DNA of 64,000 nucleotides from JANQIO01 sp965601975 (lineage in GTDB: Bacteria > Pseudomonadota > Gammaproteobacteria > Pseudomonadales > Halieaceae), in contig OZ271856.1 of assembly GCA_965601975.1 (NCBI GenBank), forward strand, positions 1,798,001-1,862,000, given 5' to 3'. Both the position numbers and the translations under genes were made by a program. Every line of letters begins with the position of its first letter. Position 1 is the first letter of the stretch. Under the pieces are notes generated by a model, which was not told where the DNA came from, ran no database searches, and was given only the letters and a program-made list of their open reading frames with translations. Below, piece after piece: positions 41,052 to 51,026 of this stretch.

Positions 41052-41731
41052 GGCTGGCCCTCCAGGGCTGTGGCCAGCAGGGCGTGTAACGCCTCGCCGC
41101 TGTCGGCGATGGCGTCTGCGCCCCAATCCGCCACGTCTTCGTGCTGGTGAATATAGCCGTAGGCGGCAGCGATGGTGTACATGCCCGCGGCACGTCCGGC
41201 TTCGATGTCGCGGCGATGATCGCCGACATAAATTGCCTCACCCGGCGCGCAGGCCAATTGCTCGCAGTTCAGCAGCAGCGGTTCCGGGTTCGGCTTGGGT
41301 TTGCTGACATGGTCCGGGCACACCACGCTGCCGGGCGGTGGCGCGAGGTCGATGCGCGCCAGCAGAGGCTCGGTCAGGTAGCTGGGCTTGTTGGTGGACA
41401 CGCCCCAGTCGATGCCGGCGTCAGTCAGTGTGTCCAGCAGCGGCTCGATGCCGGGAAAAGGTACCGTCGCCCGGCCCAGGTCGGCGGCATAGATGTCCAG
41501 GAAGCGCTGGCGCTTGCTCTCGAAGTCCGGATGTTCCTGGGACATATCCAGGGCCAGTGACACCATGGCGCGGGCGCCGTCGGAGACCACGGCGCGAATG
41601 TCGGCCGGCGGCAGCGGTGCCAGCGCATGCTCCGCGCGCAGGGCCTGGACCACCTCGACGAACTCCGGTGCGGTGTCGAGCAAGGTGCCGTCCAGGTCGA
41701 AGACCACGGCTTTGAGCTCGCGGGGAAACAT
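41048..41731 (-). CDS. gph: Phosphoglycolate phosphatase (HAD)
   Basis: 227 residues of HAD superfamily: motif I FDLDGTLLDT, motif II STNKP, motif III in KPKPNPEP and motif IV YVGDHRRDIEAG. The setting mtaD-ubiG-gph-yciK supports phosphoglycolate phosphatase (MupP/Gph type, which in pseudomonads acts on N-acetylmuramate 6-phosphate). The ATG overlaps the ubiG stop (TGATG). Confidence 0.88.
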   Translation of the reverse strand: MFPRELKAVVFDLDGTLLDTAPEFVEVVQALRAEHALAPLPPADIRAVVSDGARAMVSLALDMSQEHPDFESKRQRFLDIYAADLGRATVPFPGIEPLLDTLTDAGIDWGVSTNKPSYLTEPLLARIDLAPPPGSVVCPDHVSKPKPNPEPLLLNCEQLACAPGEAIYVGDHRRDIEAGRAAGMYTIAAAYGYIHQHEDVADWGADAIADSGEALHALLATALEGQP

Positions 41732-42456
41732 CACGCGGGCTTGGAGGCGTGAACCATGTAATTGACGCTGACGTCCTTTTCTTCGAGCCAGTAGTTTTTA
41801 GTGATGGGGTTGTACAGCAGCCCGGTCATCCGCTCCAGTTCAAGCCCCGCCTCGCGAATCCACTCGGCCAGCTCCGCCGGCTTGATCAGCTTGGCGTAGT
41901 CGTGGGTACCTCGCGGAAGCAGTCTCAGGACATATTCCGCCCCGACGATGGCGAACAGGTAGGCCTTGGGGTTGCGGTTGATGGTCGAGAAGTACAGGTT
42001 GCCGCCGGGCTTGCACAGGTCGGCACAAGCCTGGACCACGGCCGCGGGGTCGGGCACGTGCTCCAGCATCTCCAGGCAGCAGACCACGTCGAAGCTCCCG
42101 GGAGACTCCTCCGCCAGGTTCTCCGCGGTGGTTTGCCGGTAGTCGACCTCGACGCCGGACTCCAGCTGGTGAATGCGCGCCACCGCCAGCGGCGCCTCGC
42201 CCATATCGATGCCGGTGACCGTGGCGCCGCGCTGGGCCATGCTCTCGGCCAGGATGCCGCCACCGCAGCCGACGTCCACCAGGGTCTTGCCCGCCACTGG
42301 CGAGTACTGGTCGACATAGTTGGCGCGCAGGGGGTTGATGTCGTGCAGCGGCTTGAATTCGCTGTTGCGGTCCCACCAGCGCGAGGCGAGCTCGTTGAAC
42401 TTGGCGATCTCGCGATCGTCGACGTTGTCCATGGCGGTATTTGCTTTGCTGTTCAT
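41731..42456 (-). CDS. ubiG: Ubiquinone biosynthesis O-methyltransferase
   Basis: 241 residues, class I SAM methyltransferase that performs both O-methylations in ubiquinone synthesis. Signatures are FNELASRWWDRNSEFKPLHDINPLR, the SAM loop LVDVGCGGGILAESMA and CLEMLEHVPDP. It lies between mtaD and gph in one leftward operon. Confidence 0.96.
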   Translation of the reverse strand: MNSKANTAMDNVDDREIAKFNELASRWWDRNSEFKPLHDINPLRANYVDQYSPVAGKTLVDVGCGGGILAESMAQRGATVTGIDMGEAPLAVARIHQLESGVEVDYRQTTAENLAEESPGSFDVVCCLEMLEHVPDPAAVVQACADLCKPGGNLYFSTINRNPKAYLFAIVGAEYVLRLLPRGTHDYAKLIKPAELAEWIREAGLELERMTGLLYNPITKNYWLEEKDVSVNYMVHASKPA

Positions 42457-42470
42457 GTTGTCCTGTTCTG

Positions 42471-43790
42471 TCAGTTGTTGCCGGCGCGGATGGTCTCGCC
42501 CCAGCGATCCGCCCTGGCCAGGATGTCCTCCAGGTCCAGGGTCGTGAGTTCACGGTCCCGCATCAGCGCACGCCCGGCCACCCAGCAGTGGGAGACCTGG
42601 GCGGCATCCGCGGCGTACACCAGCTGCGACACCGGGTGATACACCGGCCGGGTTTCGGGATGATCGAAATCCACGGCCACCAGGTCCGCCAGCTTGCCGA
42701 CCTCGAGGCTGCCGATGTCGTCCTGCAGGCCCATGGCCCGGGCGCCGTTGATGGTGGCCATCTCCAGCACGGTTTCCGCCGGCAGGGCAGTGGCGTCGCC
42801 TTCGCCCAGCTTGGCCAGCAGTGCGGCGCTGCGCATCTCGCCCGGCATGCTGAGGTCGTTGTTGCTGGCGGCGCTGTCGGTGCCCAGTGCCACATTTACG
42901 CCGGCAGCCTGCAGACGGCTCACCGGGCAGCGGCCCGAAGCCAGCTTCATATTCGATTCCGGGCAGTGCACCACGTGGGCGCCGACGGCGGCGAGCAGTT
43001 CCATCTCCTCGTCGTTCACCTCGGTCATGTGCACGCACTGGGTGCGGGGCCCCACCAGGCCCAGCGCATTCAGGCGGGCCAGTGGTCGCATACCGTGATC
43101 GCGGACGCTGTCCGCGACCTCCCCGGCGGTTTCGTGCAGGTGAATGTGTACCGGCAGGTCCAGCTCGTTGGCGAGCATGGCGACTTTGCCCATGGCCTGG
43201 TCGTTCACGGTGTAGGGCGCGTGGGGGCCGAACACGACGTTGACCAGTTCGCTGTGCTTCACATCATCCCGCAGCGCCAGGCCCTTGCTGATGTAGTCGT
43301 CTGCGTCCGCACCCCAGGCGCTGGGGAAGTCAAAGATCGGGAAGCTCAGCTGGCAGCGCATGCCGGCGTGCTGGGCCCTGTCCGCTACCACGTTCGGAAA
43401 GAAGTACATGTCGGCAAAACAGGTGGTCCCGGCGCGCAGCATTTCCGCCATGGCCAGTTCCACCCCGTCGCGCACGAATTCCGGGCTCACGTGGCGGCCT
43501 TCCGCCGGCCAGATGTGCTCCTCCAGCCAGGGGGTGAGGGCGAGGTCATCGGCATAGCCCCGCAGCAACGTCATGGGCGCATGGCCATGGGCATTGATAA
43601 ACCCCGGCAGCAGCACGTGTTTGCGCAGATCGAGCACCTCGGCGGCGTCCAGGCTGTCCGCCTCGCTGTTGGGCACGATGGCCGCAATTCGCCCGTCGGT
43701 AATCGCCACCGCGTGGTCGGCAAGGACCTGGCCCCGGGGAATCACGGGGACCACGTGGCCCGCCTTGATCAGCGTGTCTACCGTGCTCAT
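42471..43790 (-). CDS. mtaD: Methylthioadenosine/S-adenosylhomocysteine deaminase
   Basis: 439 residues of the amidohydrolase superfamily (TRZ/ATZ group). Metal ligands are seen in GFINAHGHAPMTLLRGY, VHIHLHETAGE, VVHCPESNMKLASG and GTDSAASNND. It deaminates methylthioadenosine or adenosylhomocysteine, linking to the methylation reactions of UbiG next door. It is the first gene of the leftward mtaD-ubiG-gph-yciK operon and divergent from gyrA. Confidence 0.92.
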   Translation of the reverse strand: MSTVDTLIKAGHVVPVIPRGQVLADHAVAITDGRIAAIVPNSEADSLDAAEVLDLRKHVLLPGFINAHGHAPMTLLRGYADDLALTPWLEEHIWPAEGRHVSPEFVRDGVELAMAEMLRAGTTCFADMYFFPNVVADRAQHAGMRCQLSFPIFDFPSAWGADADDYISKGLALRDDVKHSELVNVVFGPHAPYTVNDQAMGKVAMLANELDLPVHIHLHETAGEVADSVRDHGMRPLARLNALGLVGPRTQCVHMTEVNDEEMELLAAVGAHVVHCPESNMKLASGRCPVSRLQAAGVNVALGTDSAASNNDLSMPGEMRSAALLAKLGEGDATALPAETVLEMATINGARAMGLQDDIGSLEVGKLADLVAVDFDHPETRPVYHPVSQLVYAADAAQVSHCWVAGRALMRDRELTTLDLEDILARADRWGETIRAGNN

Positions 43791-43897
43791 GGGCGAGCGC
43801 CCGAATCGGTTAAAAAGTGTTCAATATCAGTGACTTTCATGCCGCGCAAGTATACCCGCAATCCGGCAAAAAAATGGCGCAAAAAATGCTTCCACCG

Positions 43898-43903
43898 TAT
43901 AAT
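43898..43903 (+). promoter_or_regulatory. TATAAT -10 box before gyrA
   Basis: A consensus -10 hexamer 39 bases before the gyrA start. The expected -35 position (17 bases upstream) reads TGGCGC, a poor match, as is common for supercoiling-sensitive gyrase promoters. Confidence 0.5.
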
Positions 43904-43941
43904 CGACCGCTTGTGTCAAAAGGTCGTGGAACAGTAACTAC

Positions 43942-46515
43942 ATGGGTGATCTAGCCAAGGAAATCCTGCCGGTAAACATCGAGGACGAGCTCAAGCAGTC
44001 CTACCTTGACTACGCCATGAGCGTGATTGTCGGGCGCGCGTTGCCCGACGTCCGGGACGGCCTCAAGCCGGTCCACCGCCGCGTCCTGTACGCGATGAAC
44101 GAGCTCAATAACGACTGGAACAAGGCCTACAAAAAATCCGCCCGCATCGTCGGTGACGTGATCGGTAAGTACCATCCCCACGGCGATTCCGCGGTCTATG
44201 ACACCATCGTGCGCATGGCCCAGCCCTTCAGCCTGCGCTACATGCTGGTGGACGGGCAGGGCAATTTCGGCTCCATCGACGGCGACTCGGCCGCGGCCAT
44301 GCGCTACACCGAGATTCGCATGCAGAAGATCGCTCACGATCTGCTGGCGGATCTCGACAAGGAAACCGTGGATTACGTGCCCAACTACGACGGCACGGAG
44401 CAGATCCCGGAAGTCCTCCCCACGCGCGTCCCGAACCTGCTGGTCAACGGCTCTTCCGGTATCGCCGTGGGCATGGCCACCAATATCCCGCCCCACAACC
44501 TGACCGAGGTGGTGAGCGCCTGCCTGGCGCTGCTGGACGAACCCGAACTCGGCGTCGACGAGCTGATGCAGCACATCCCGGGGCCGGACTTCCCCACCGC
44601 GGGCATCATCAATGGCCGCGCCGGCATCGTGCAGGCCTACCGCAGCGGCCGCGGTCGCATCTATGTGCGCGCCCGCACCGAGGTCATCACCGACGAAAAG
44701 ACCGGCAAGGATACGATCCTGATCCACGAGCTGCCCTACCAGGTCAACAAGGCGCGGCTGATCGAGAAGATCGCCGAACTGGTCAAGGATAAGAAGATCG
44801 AGGGGATTACGGAGCTCCGGGACGAATCTGACAAGGACGGCCTGCGCGTCGTGATCGAGCTGCGCCGCGGTGAAGTCGGCGACGTGGTGCTCAACAACCT
44901 GTACGCCCACACCGCCCTGCAGCAGGTCTTCGGCATCAACATGGTGGCACTGGTCAACGGCCAGCCCAAGGTGCTGAACCTCAAGGAAATCATCGAGGCC
45001 TTTATCCGTCACCGCCGCGAGGTGGTGACCCGGCGCACCGTCTACCTGCTGCGCAAGGCCCGCGAGCGCGGCCACGTACTGGAAGGCCTGGCCGTGGCAC
45101 TGGCCAACATCGACCCGGTGATCGAGCTGATCAAGGCCTCTACCAATTCCGCCGAAGCGCGGGAGAAGCTGGTCGCCCAGGCCTGGGAACCCGGCGATGT
45201 GACCGCCATGCTGGAGCGCGCCGGCGCCGACGCCTGTCGCCCGGACGGCCTCGAGGAACACTTCGGCCTGCGCGACGGCAAGTACCACCTGTCGCCGGCC
45301 CAGGCCCAGGCCATTCTCGAGCTGCGGCTGCACCGCCTGACCGGCCTGGAGCAGGAGAAGCTGATCCAGGAGTACCAGGAAAAGCTGGCGGAAATCGCCG
45401 ACTACCTGGAAATTCTCTCCGATCCGGACCGCCTCAAGCAGGTCATCCGCGAGGAGCTGCAGGAAATCGTTGAAGCCTACGGCGACGAGCGCCGCACGGA
45501 AATCACCGATTCCGCCCACGACCTGACCGTGGAGGACCTGATTACCGAGGAAGACCGCGTGGTGACCATTTCCCACGGCGGCTACGCCAAGACCCAGCCC
45601 CTGACCGACTACCAGGCCCAACGCCGGGGCGGCATGGGCAAGTCGGCCACGGCGGTGAAGGACGAGGACTTCGTCGAGCACCTGCTGATTGCCAGCACCC
45701 ACGACACCATTCTCTGCTTCACCAATGTCGGCAAGGTCTACTGGCTCAAGGTGTTCCATATCCCGGTGGCCGGGCGCGGTTCCCGCGGTCGGCCCATGGT
45801 CAACCTGCTGCCGCTGGACGAGGGCGAGCGGGTGACCTCCATCCTGCCGGTGGCCGAATACACCGAGGGCCACTACATCTTCATGGCCACCGCCAACGGC
45901 ACCGTGAAAAAGACCGCGCTGACCGACTTCAAGCGCCAGCGCAGCGTAGGTCTGCGGGCCCTGGAGCTGGAAGAGGGCGACGTGCTGGTGGGCACCGCCA
46001 TTACTGACGGCGACAAGGACGTGATGCTGTTCAGCACCTCCGGCAAGGCCGTGCGCTTCAAGGAGACCGATGTTCGCGCCATGGGCCGTACCGCCCGCGG
46101 CGTGCGCGGTATCAAGCTGCAGGACGGCCAGCGCATGATCTCGTTGATCATTCCCGCCGAGGGCGGCCGCGTGCTGACCGTGAGCCAGAACGGCTACGGC
46201 AAGCGCACCGAGGTCGAGGAATTCCCCACCAAGGGCCGCGGCACCCAGGGCGTCATCGCCATGCAGTGCAGTGAGCGCAACGGCGAGGCCGTCGGCGCCG
46301 TCCAGGTGTTCGAGGGCGATGAGCTGATGCTGATTTCCGACCAGGGGACGCTCGTGAGAACCCATGCCGATGAGGTCTCGGTACAGGGCCGCAACACCCA
46401 GGGCGTGCGCGTTATTCGCCTCAAGAAGGGTGAACAGCTCGTCGGCATCGAGCGTATCGAAGACACCGACGACGAGGTCGGCGGTGAGGCTGCTGCCGGG
46501 GATTCCACCGAGTAG
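43942..46515 (+). CDS. gyrA: DNA gyrase subunit A
   Basis: 857 residues. The breakage-rejoining domain has catalytic Y122 (AAAMRYTEI). The quinolone region GKYHPHGDSAVYDT has Ser83 and Asp87, the susceptible wild-type state by E. coli numbering. The C-terminal pinwheel carries the GyrA box QRRGGMGK (residues about 557-564) and five further blades, ending in an acidic tail. With GyrB it introduces negative supercoils. It stands divergent from mtaD and is followed by serC. Confidence 0.98.
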   Translation: MGDLAKEILPVNIEDELKQSYLDYAMSVIVGRALPDVRDGLKPVHRRVLYAMNELNNDWNKAYKKSARIVGDVIGKYHPHGDSAVYDTIVRMAQPFSLRYMLVDGQGNFGSIDGDSAAAMRYTEIRMQKIAHDLLADLDKETVDYVPNYDGTEQIPEVLPTRVPNLLVNGSSGIAVGMATNIPPHNLTEVVSACLALLDEPELGVDELMQHIPGPDFPTAGIINGRAGIVQAYRSGRGRIYVRARTEVITDEKTGKDTILIHELPYQVNKARLIEKIAELVKDKKIEGITELRDESDKDGLRVVIELRRGEVGDVVLNNLYAHTALQQVFGINMVALVNGQPKVLNLKEIIEAFIRHRREVVTRRTVYLLRKARERGHVLEGLAVALANIDPVIELIKASTNSAEAREKLVAQAWEPGDVTAMLERAGADACRPDGLEEHFGLRDGKYHLSPAQAQAILELRLHRLTGLEQEKLIQEYQEKLAEIADYLEILSDPDRLKQVIREELQEIVEAYGDERRTEITDSAHDLTVEDLITEEDRVVTISHGGYAKTQPLTDYQAQRRGGMGKSATAVKDEDFVEHLLIASTHDTILCFTNVGKVYWLKVFHIPVAGRGSRGRPMVNLLPLDEGERVTSILPVAEYTEGHYIFMATANGTVKKTALTDFKRQRSVGLRALELEEGDVLVGTAITDGDKDVMLFSTSGKAVRFKETDVRAMGRTARGVRGIKLQDGQRMISLIIPAEGGRVLTVSQNGYGKRTEVEEFPTKGRGTQGVIAMQCSERNGEAVGAVQVFEGDELMLISDQGTLVRTHADEVSVQGRNTQGVRVIRLKKGEQLVGIERIEDTDDEVGGEAAAGDSTE

Positions 46516-46580
46516 CCATAACATCCAATCCCGGGGCCCCGCGCCCCGGCCCAGCAAGACTGACACCGGAGAAGCGACCC

Positions 46581-47663
46581 ATGGCTCGCCACTACAACTT
46601 TTGCGCAGGACCGGCGGCCCTGCCGGAACCCGTTCTCGAACAGGCCCGCGATGAAATGCTGGACTGGCAGGGCGCGGGCCTGTCGATCATGGAGATGAGC
46701 CACCGCAGCGCCGAAATCGTCGGCATCTACGAGCGTGCCGAACAGGACCTGCGGGACCTGCTGGCGGTGCCGGACAGCTACCGCATCCTGTTTGTGCAGG
46801 GCGGCGCCAGCACCCAGTTTGCCGCGGTGCCCCTCAACCTCACCGCCGGTGACGGCAGGGCGGACTACGTCAATACCGGGCAGTGGTCGAAGAAGGCGAT
46901 TGCCGAGGCGAAGCGCTACCTGGACGTGAACGTGGCTGCCAGCAGCGAGGACACCAATTTCTCGACCATCCCTGCCCGGGAGAGCTGGCAGCTCACTGAA
47001 GGTGCGGACTACCTGCACTACACCCCGAACGAGACCATCGGCGGCGTCGAGTTTTTCTGGACCCCGGACGCCGACGCCCCGCTGGTGGTGGATATGTCCT
47101 CCACGATCCTGTCACGCCCGGTCAACGTGGCCGACTACGGCGTGATCTACGCCGGCGCCCAGAAGAACATCGGTCCCGCGGGCCTTACCGTGGTGATTGT
47201 GCGCGACGACCTGCTGGACCGCGCCCACCCGCTGTGCCCGGCCATGCTCAACTGGAAGACCGCGGCCGACGCCGAGTCCATGTACAACACGCCGCCCACC
47301 TACTCGCTGTACCTGGCGGGACTGGTGTTCCAGTGGTTGAAGAAGCAGGGCGGGCTCGCCTCCATGGAACAGGTCAACCGCCGCAAGGCGGAGAAGCTCT
47401 ACGGCTATATTGATGGGAGTGACTTTTACGCCAACCCGGTGGAGCCCCAGAGCCGTTCACTGATGAACGTGCCGTTCACCCTGGCCGATGCGGAGCTCGA
47501 CAAGCCGTTTCTTGCCGAGAGCGAGGCCGCGGGCCTGCTCAACCTCAAGGGTCACCGAAGTGTGGGCGGCATGCGCGCCAGCATTTACAATGCGGTGCCG
47601 GAAGCGGCAGTGGACGCGCTGATCAGCTTCATGCAGGATTTCGAGTCGCGCCACGCCGCGTAG
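46581..47663 (+). CDS. serC: Phosphoserine aminotransferase
   Basis: 360 residues, PLP enzyme making phosphoserine (serine and vitamin B6 pathways). The start NFCAGPAALPEPVLEQA, EMSHRSAEI and the PLP lysine K195 in IYAGAQKNIGPAG are typical. GGAGAAG precedes the ATG. The 65-base gap after gyrA holds a GC stem (CCGGGG and CCCCGG) without a T-run, so readthrough from gyrA is possible. Confidence 0.97.
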   Translation: MARHYNFCAGPAALPEPVLEQARDEMLDWQGAGLSIMEMSHRSAEIVGIYERAEQDLRDLLAVPDSYRILFVQGGASTQFAAVPLNLTAGDGRADYVNTGQWSKKAIAEAKRYLDVNVAASSEDTNFSTIPARESWQLTEGADYLHYTPNETIGGVEFFWTPDADAPLVVDMSSTILSRPVNVADYGVIYAGAQKNIGPAGLTVVIVRDDLLDRAHPLCPAMLNWKTAADAESMYNTPPTYSLYLAGLVFQWLKKQGGLASMEQVNRRKAEKLYGYIDGSDFYANPVEPQSRSLMNVPFTLADAELDKPFLAESEAAGLLNLKGHRSVGGMRASIYNAVPEAAVDALISFMQDFESRHAA

Positions 47664-47677
47664 GCCTAAGGACGACA

Positions 47678-48808
47678 ATGAGCGACCCACGGGACCTGAA
47701 ACAGGTCCGGGATGAAATCGACAATATCGACCGGGAGATCCAGGCACTGATCAACCGGCGGGCCCGCTGTGCCCAGGAAGTGGCCGATATCAAGATGGCC
47801 GAGGCCGTCGATGCCCGCGAGCGCGGCCAGAAAGGAGAGAAAGGCGAGCAGGACGCGGTGTTCTACCGGCCCGAGCGCGAGGCCCAGGTGCTCAACCGCA
47901 TCAAGGAGCGCAACGAGGGGCCGCTGGGCAGTGACGAGGTCGCCTTCATCTTCCGCGAGATTATGTCCGCCTGCCTGGCCCTGGAAAAGCCGCTGCAGGT
48001 GGCCTACCTCGGCCCCGAGGGCACATTCACCCAGGCGGCGACCATCAAGCACTTCGGCCACGCGGTGGTCTCCATTCCCCAGGGCACCATCGACTCGGTG
48101 TTCAACCAGGTGGAGGCGGAAGACTGCAACTACGGCGTGGTGCCGGTGGAGAACTCCACCGAGGGCATGGTCAGCCACACCCTGGACAATTTCATGGACT
48201 CCAGCCTCAAGATCTGTGGCGAGGTGGAGATGCACATCCAGCACCACCTGCTGGCGGCCAGCCACACCAGCATGGACAAGGTCGAAAAGGTCTGTGCCCA
48301 CCAGCAGGCGCTGGCCCAGTGCCGCGGCTGGCTGGAGCACTACCTGCCCACGGTGGAGCAGGTGGCGGTATCCAGCAACGGCGAGGCGGCGCGGCTGGCG
48401 GCGATCCAGGTCGGTACCGTGGCAATTGCCGGCGATATGGCGGCGGACCAGTACGGGCTGGAAAAGCTGCACCAGAACATCCAGGACTCCGCCGACAACA
48501 CCACCCGCTTCCTGATCATCGGCCGCGACGAGATTCCCCCCAGCGGCAGCGACAAGACCTCTATCATTGTCTCCAGTCGCAACAAGCCGGGCGCCCTGTT
48601 CGAACTGCTGGAACCGTTCCGCAACGCCGGCGTGAGCCTGACGCGGATCGATACCCGGCCCTCCCGCACGGAAAAGTGGGCCTACGTGTTCTTTATCGAG
48701 TTCGAGGGCCACCTGCAGGACGCGGAGATTGCCGGGATCATGTCCGGCCTTGAAGAGCACTCGATCCTGCTCAAGCCGCTCGGTTCCTATCCCAGGGCGG
48801 TACTGTAG
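47678..48808 (+). CDS. pheA: Chorismate mutase/prephenate dehydratase
   Basis: 376 residues: AroQ chorismate mutase (residues 1-95, RDEIDNIDREIQALINRRARCAQEVADIK region), prephenate dehydratase (about 105-280, AYLGPEGTFTQAA and VENSTEGMV), and a regulatory ACT domain (about 290-370, NKPGALFELLEPFRNAGVSLTRIDTRPSR) that binds phenylalanine. It commits chorismate to phenylalanine. It lies 14 bases after serC, and its stop is immediately followed by the tyrA start. Confidence 0.96.
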   Translation: MSDPRDLKQVRDEIDNIDREIQALINRRARCAQEVADIKMAEAVDARERGQKGEKGEQDAVFYRPEREAQVLNRIKERNEGPLGSDEVAFIFREIMSACLALEKPLQVAYLGPEGTFTQAATIKHFGHAVVSIPQGTIDSVFNQVEAEDCNYGVVPVENSTEGMVSHTLDNFMDSSLKICGEVEMHIQHHLLAASHTSMDKVEKVCAHQQALAQCRGWLEHYLPTVEQVAVSSNGEAARLAAIQVGTVAIAGDMAADQYGLEKLHQNIQDSADNTTRFLIIGRDEIPPSGSDKTSIIVSSRNKPGALFELLEPFRNAGVSLTRIDTRPSRTEKWAYVFFIEFEGHLQDAEIAGIMSGLEEHSILLKPLGSYPRAVL

Positions 48809-49672
48809 TTGTCCCTGCGCGTCGACAAGGCCGCCGTGCTGGGCCTGGGCCTGATTGGCGGGTCCCTGGCGCGCAGCATGCGCAAGTCCGGCTTCGCCAG
48901 CCAGGTCGTCGGTTACGACCTGGACCGGGACACCCTCGCCAGCGCCGAGAGTCTTGACGTCATTGACAGCTACCAGGACGACCTGGACCGCGTGCTGGAC
49001 GGTGTCGACCTGGTGGTATTGTCGGTACCGACGCTGGTGGCCGCGGCCCTGCTGGAGCAGGTGCTCGCGAAAGTCCCCGCCGCCACGGTGGTGACCGACG
49101 TGGCGTCGGTCAAAAGCAATATGGTGGAGGCCTCCGCCGGCGCCGCCAACTATGTGCCCGGCCATCCCATTGCCGGTTCCGAACGCAGCGGCGTGGAAGC
49201 CTCCCGCCCGGACCTGTTCGAAGATCACCGCGTGATCCTGACTCCCGCCGACGGCACGGACCCCGATGCCCTGGCGCTGGTACGCGCCATGTGGCAGCGG
49301 GCCGGTGCCGAGGTCGTGGAACTCGGCGTCACCGAACACGACGCGATCCTCGCCGCCACCAGCCATCTGCCGCATATGCTGGCTTACGCACTGGTGGACG
49401 CCCTGTCGCACAGTGCATTGAGCGACGACATCTTCCGTTTCGCCGCCGGCGGCTTCCGGGATTTCACCCGCATCGCCTCCAGCGACCCGGTCATGTGGCG
49501 GGATATCGCCCTGGCCAATCGTGTCGAACTGCTGAAGGCGATCGACGACTACAGCGACTACCTCGCGTCCCTGCGGGGTGCGATCGATGCCGGCGATTCC
49601 CGGCGGCTCGAGAAAGTCTTCGCGGACGCCCGAACCGCCCGCGACACCTATATCAAGACACTGGCCAGCTGA
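48809..49672 (+). CDS. tyrA: Prephenate dehydrogenase
   Basis: 287 residues with a TTG start directly after the pheA stop. The NAD-binding loop is LGLGLIGGSLARSMRKSG and the catalytic region GHPIAGSERSGVEASRPDLFEDHRVILTP. It makes 4-hydroxyphenylpyruvate (or uses arogenate) for tyrosine. In Pseudomonas this enzyme is fused to AroA; here a stop and a ten-base gap separate the two. Confidence 0.94.
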   Translation: MSLRVDKAAVLGLGLIGGSLARSMRKSGFASQVVGYDLDRDTLASAESLDVIDSYQDDLDRVLDGVDLVVLSVPTLVAAALLEQVLAKVPAATVVTDVASVKSNMVEASAGAANYVPGHPIAGSERSGVEASRPDLFEDHRVILTPADGTDPDALALVRAMWQRAGAEVVELGVTEHDAILAATSHLPHMLAYALVDALSHSALSDDIFRFAAGGFRDFTRIASSDPVMWRDIALANRVELLKAIDDYSDYLASLRGAIDAGDSRRLEKVFADARTARDTYIKTLAS

Positions 49673-49682
49673 GGAGCCCGCC

Positions 49683-51026
49683 GTGGAATTTCATCTCCAC
49701 CCCGGTGGCACTATCTGCGGGGAAGCCCGCGTTCCAGGGGACAAGTCCATCTCCCACCGTTCCATCATGCTCGGCTCCCTGGCCGAGGGAGAAACCCGCG
49801 TGCGGGGTTTCCTTGAGGGGGAGGATGCGCTGGCCACGCTGGCGGCGTTTCGCGCCATGGGCGTCGCCATCGAGCGCCCGGGCGATGGCGAGGTCATTAT
49901 CCAGGGGGTGGGGCTGCACGGTCTGCAGGCCCCCGCCGGCCCACTGGACCTGGGCAACTCCGGCACGTCCATTCGCCTGATGTCGGGCCTGCTCTCGGGG
50001 CAGGCATTCGATACCGAACTCACCGGGGACGACTCCCTGCGGGGGCGTCCCATGGGCCGTATCATCACGCCGCTGCGGCAGATGGGCGCCACTATAGAAG
50101 GCGCCGAAGGCGACCGCCCGCCGCTGCACATCGCCGGGGCGCAGCCTCTCAAGGGCATTCACTACGACCTGCCGATGGCCAGCGCCCAGGTCAAGTCCTG
50201 CGTGCTGCTGGCGGGTCTCTACGCGGCGGGGCGTACGTCGGTGACCGAGCCCGCGGTGACCCGCGATCACACCGAACGTATGCTGCGGGGTTTCGGCTAT
50301 TCCGTTGAGCGGGATGCCGACGGCGTGATCCATCTCGAGGGCGGCGGTGGCCTGAACGGCACCGAGATCGAGGTACCGGCGGACATTTCCTCGGCAGCTT
50401 TCTTCATGGTGGCGGCCAGCATTGCCCCGGGTTCTGACCTGGTCCTGCACCATGTCGGCATCAATCCCACACGGATCGGGGTGATCAACCTGCTGAAGAT
50501 GATGGGCGCCGATATCAGCGTGCAGGACGAAACCGAGGTGGGCGGCGAGCCGGTGGCCGAGATTCATATCCGCTCCGCGACGCTCAAGGGCATCGAGATC
50601 CCCGAAGACCAGATTCCGCTCGCTATCGACGAGTTCCCGGCGCTGTTTATCGCCGCCGCCTGCGCCGAGGGGCGCACTGTGCTGCGCGGCGCCGAAGAAT
50701 TGCGGGTCAAGGAAAGCGACCGCATCGCCGCCATGGCTGAGGGCCTGGCCACCCTCGGCGCCACCGTGGAAGTGCTGGATGACGGCATCATCATTGACGG
50801 TTTTGGCGCCAGGGGCAGTTTTGGCGGCGGCGAGGTGGAGAGCTACCACGACCACCGCATTGCCATGTCCTTTGCGATTGCCGCGCTGCGCGCCCACGAT
50901 CGCATTGTCGTCCGCGGCGTCGACAATGTCGCCACCTCGTTCCCGGGCTTTGACGCCCTGGCCCGCGGGCTCGGCCTGCAGATCTCGGTGAAAAACCCGG
51001 ACCCGGACGCGGTTGCCGATGACTGA
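49683..51026 (+). CDS. aroA: 3-phosphoshikimate 1-carboxyvinyltransferase (EPSP synthase)
   Basis: 447 residues, sixth step of the shikimate pathway. Motifs: PGDKSISHRS at the N-terminus (K21), LGNSGTSIRLMSGLLSG, RGRPMGRI, SAQVKSCVLLAGL and KESDRIAAMAEGL. The start is a GTG at 49683, just after tyrA. It resembles the AroA half of pseudomonad TyrA-AroA fusions. The end overlaps cmk by eight bases. Confidence 0.95.
   Translation: MEFHLHPGGTICGEARVPGDKSISHRSIMLGSLAEGETRVRGFLEGEDALATLAAFRAMGVAIERPGDGEVIIQGVGLHGLQAPAGPLDLGNSGTSIRLMSGLLSGQAFDTELTGDDSLRGRPMGRIITPLRQMGATIEGAEGDRPPLHIAGAQPLKGIHYDLPMASAQVKSCVLLAGLYAAGRTSVTEPAVTRDHTERMLRGFGYSVERDADGVIHLEGGGGLNGTEIEVPADISSAAFFMVAASIAPGSDLVLHHVGINPTRIGVINLLKMMGADISVQDETEVGGEPVAEIHIRSATLKGIEIPEDQIPLAIDEFPALFIAAACAEGRTVLRGAEELRVKESDRIAAMAEGLATLGATVEVLDDGIIIDGFGARGSFGGGEVESYHDHRIAMSFAIAALRAHDRIVVRGVDNVATSFPGFDALARGLGLQISVKNPDPDAVADD

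Noticed and set aside
43942..46515. Quinolone-resistance changes in gyrA
   Set aside because: Ser83 and Asp87 are both present, so the region is wild type.
43951..46566. An 871-codon open frame antisense to gyrA
   Set aside because: It mirrors the third-base GC bias of gyrA, has repetitive Gly/Val/Ala/Leu/His content and no recognisable motif. It is a shadow frame.
47666..49411. A 581-codon open frame antisense to pheA and tyrA
   Set aside because: Both enzymes on the plus strand show all family motifs; the antisense frame shows none.
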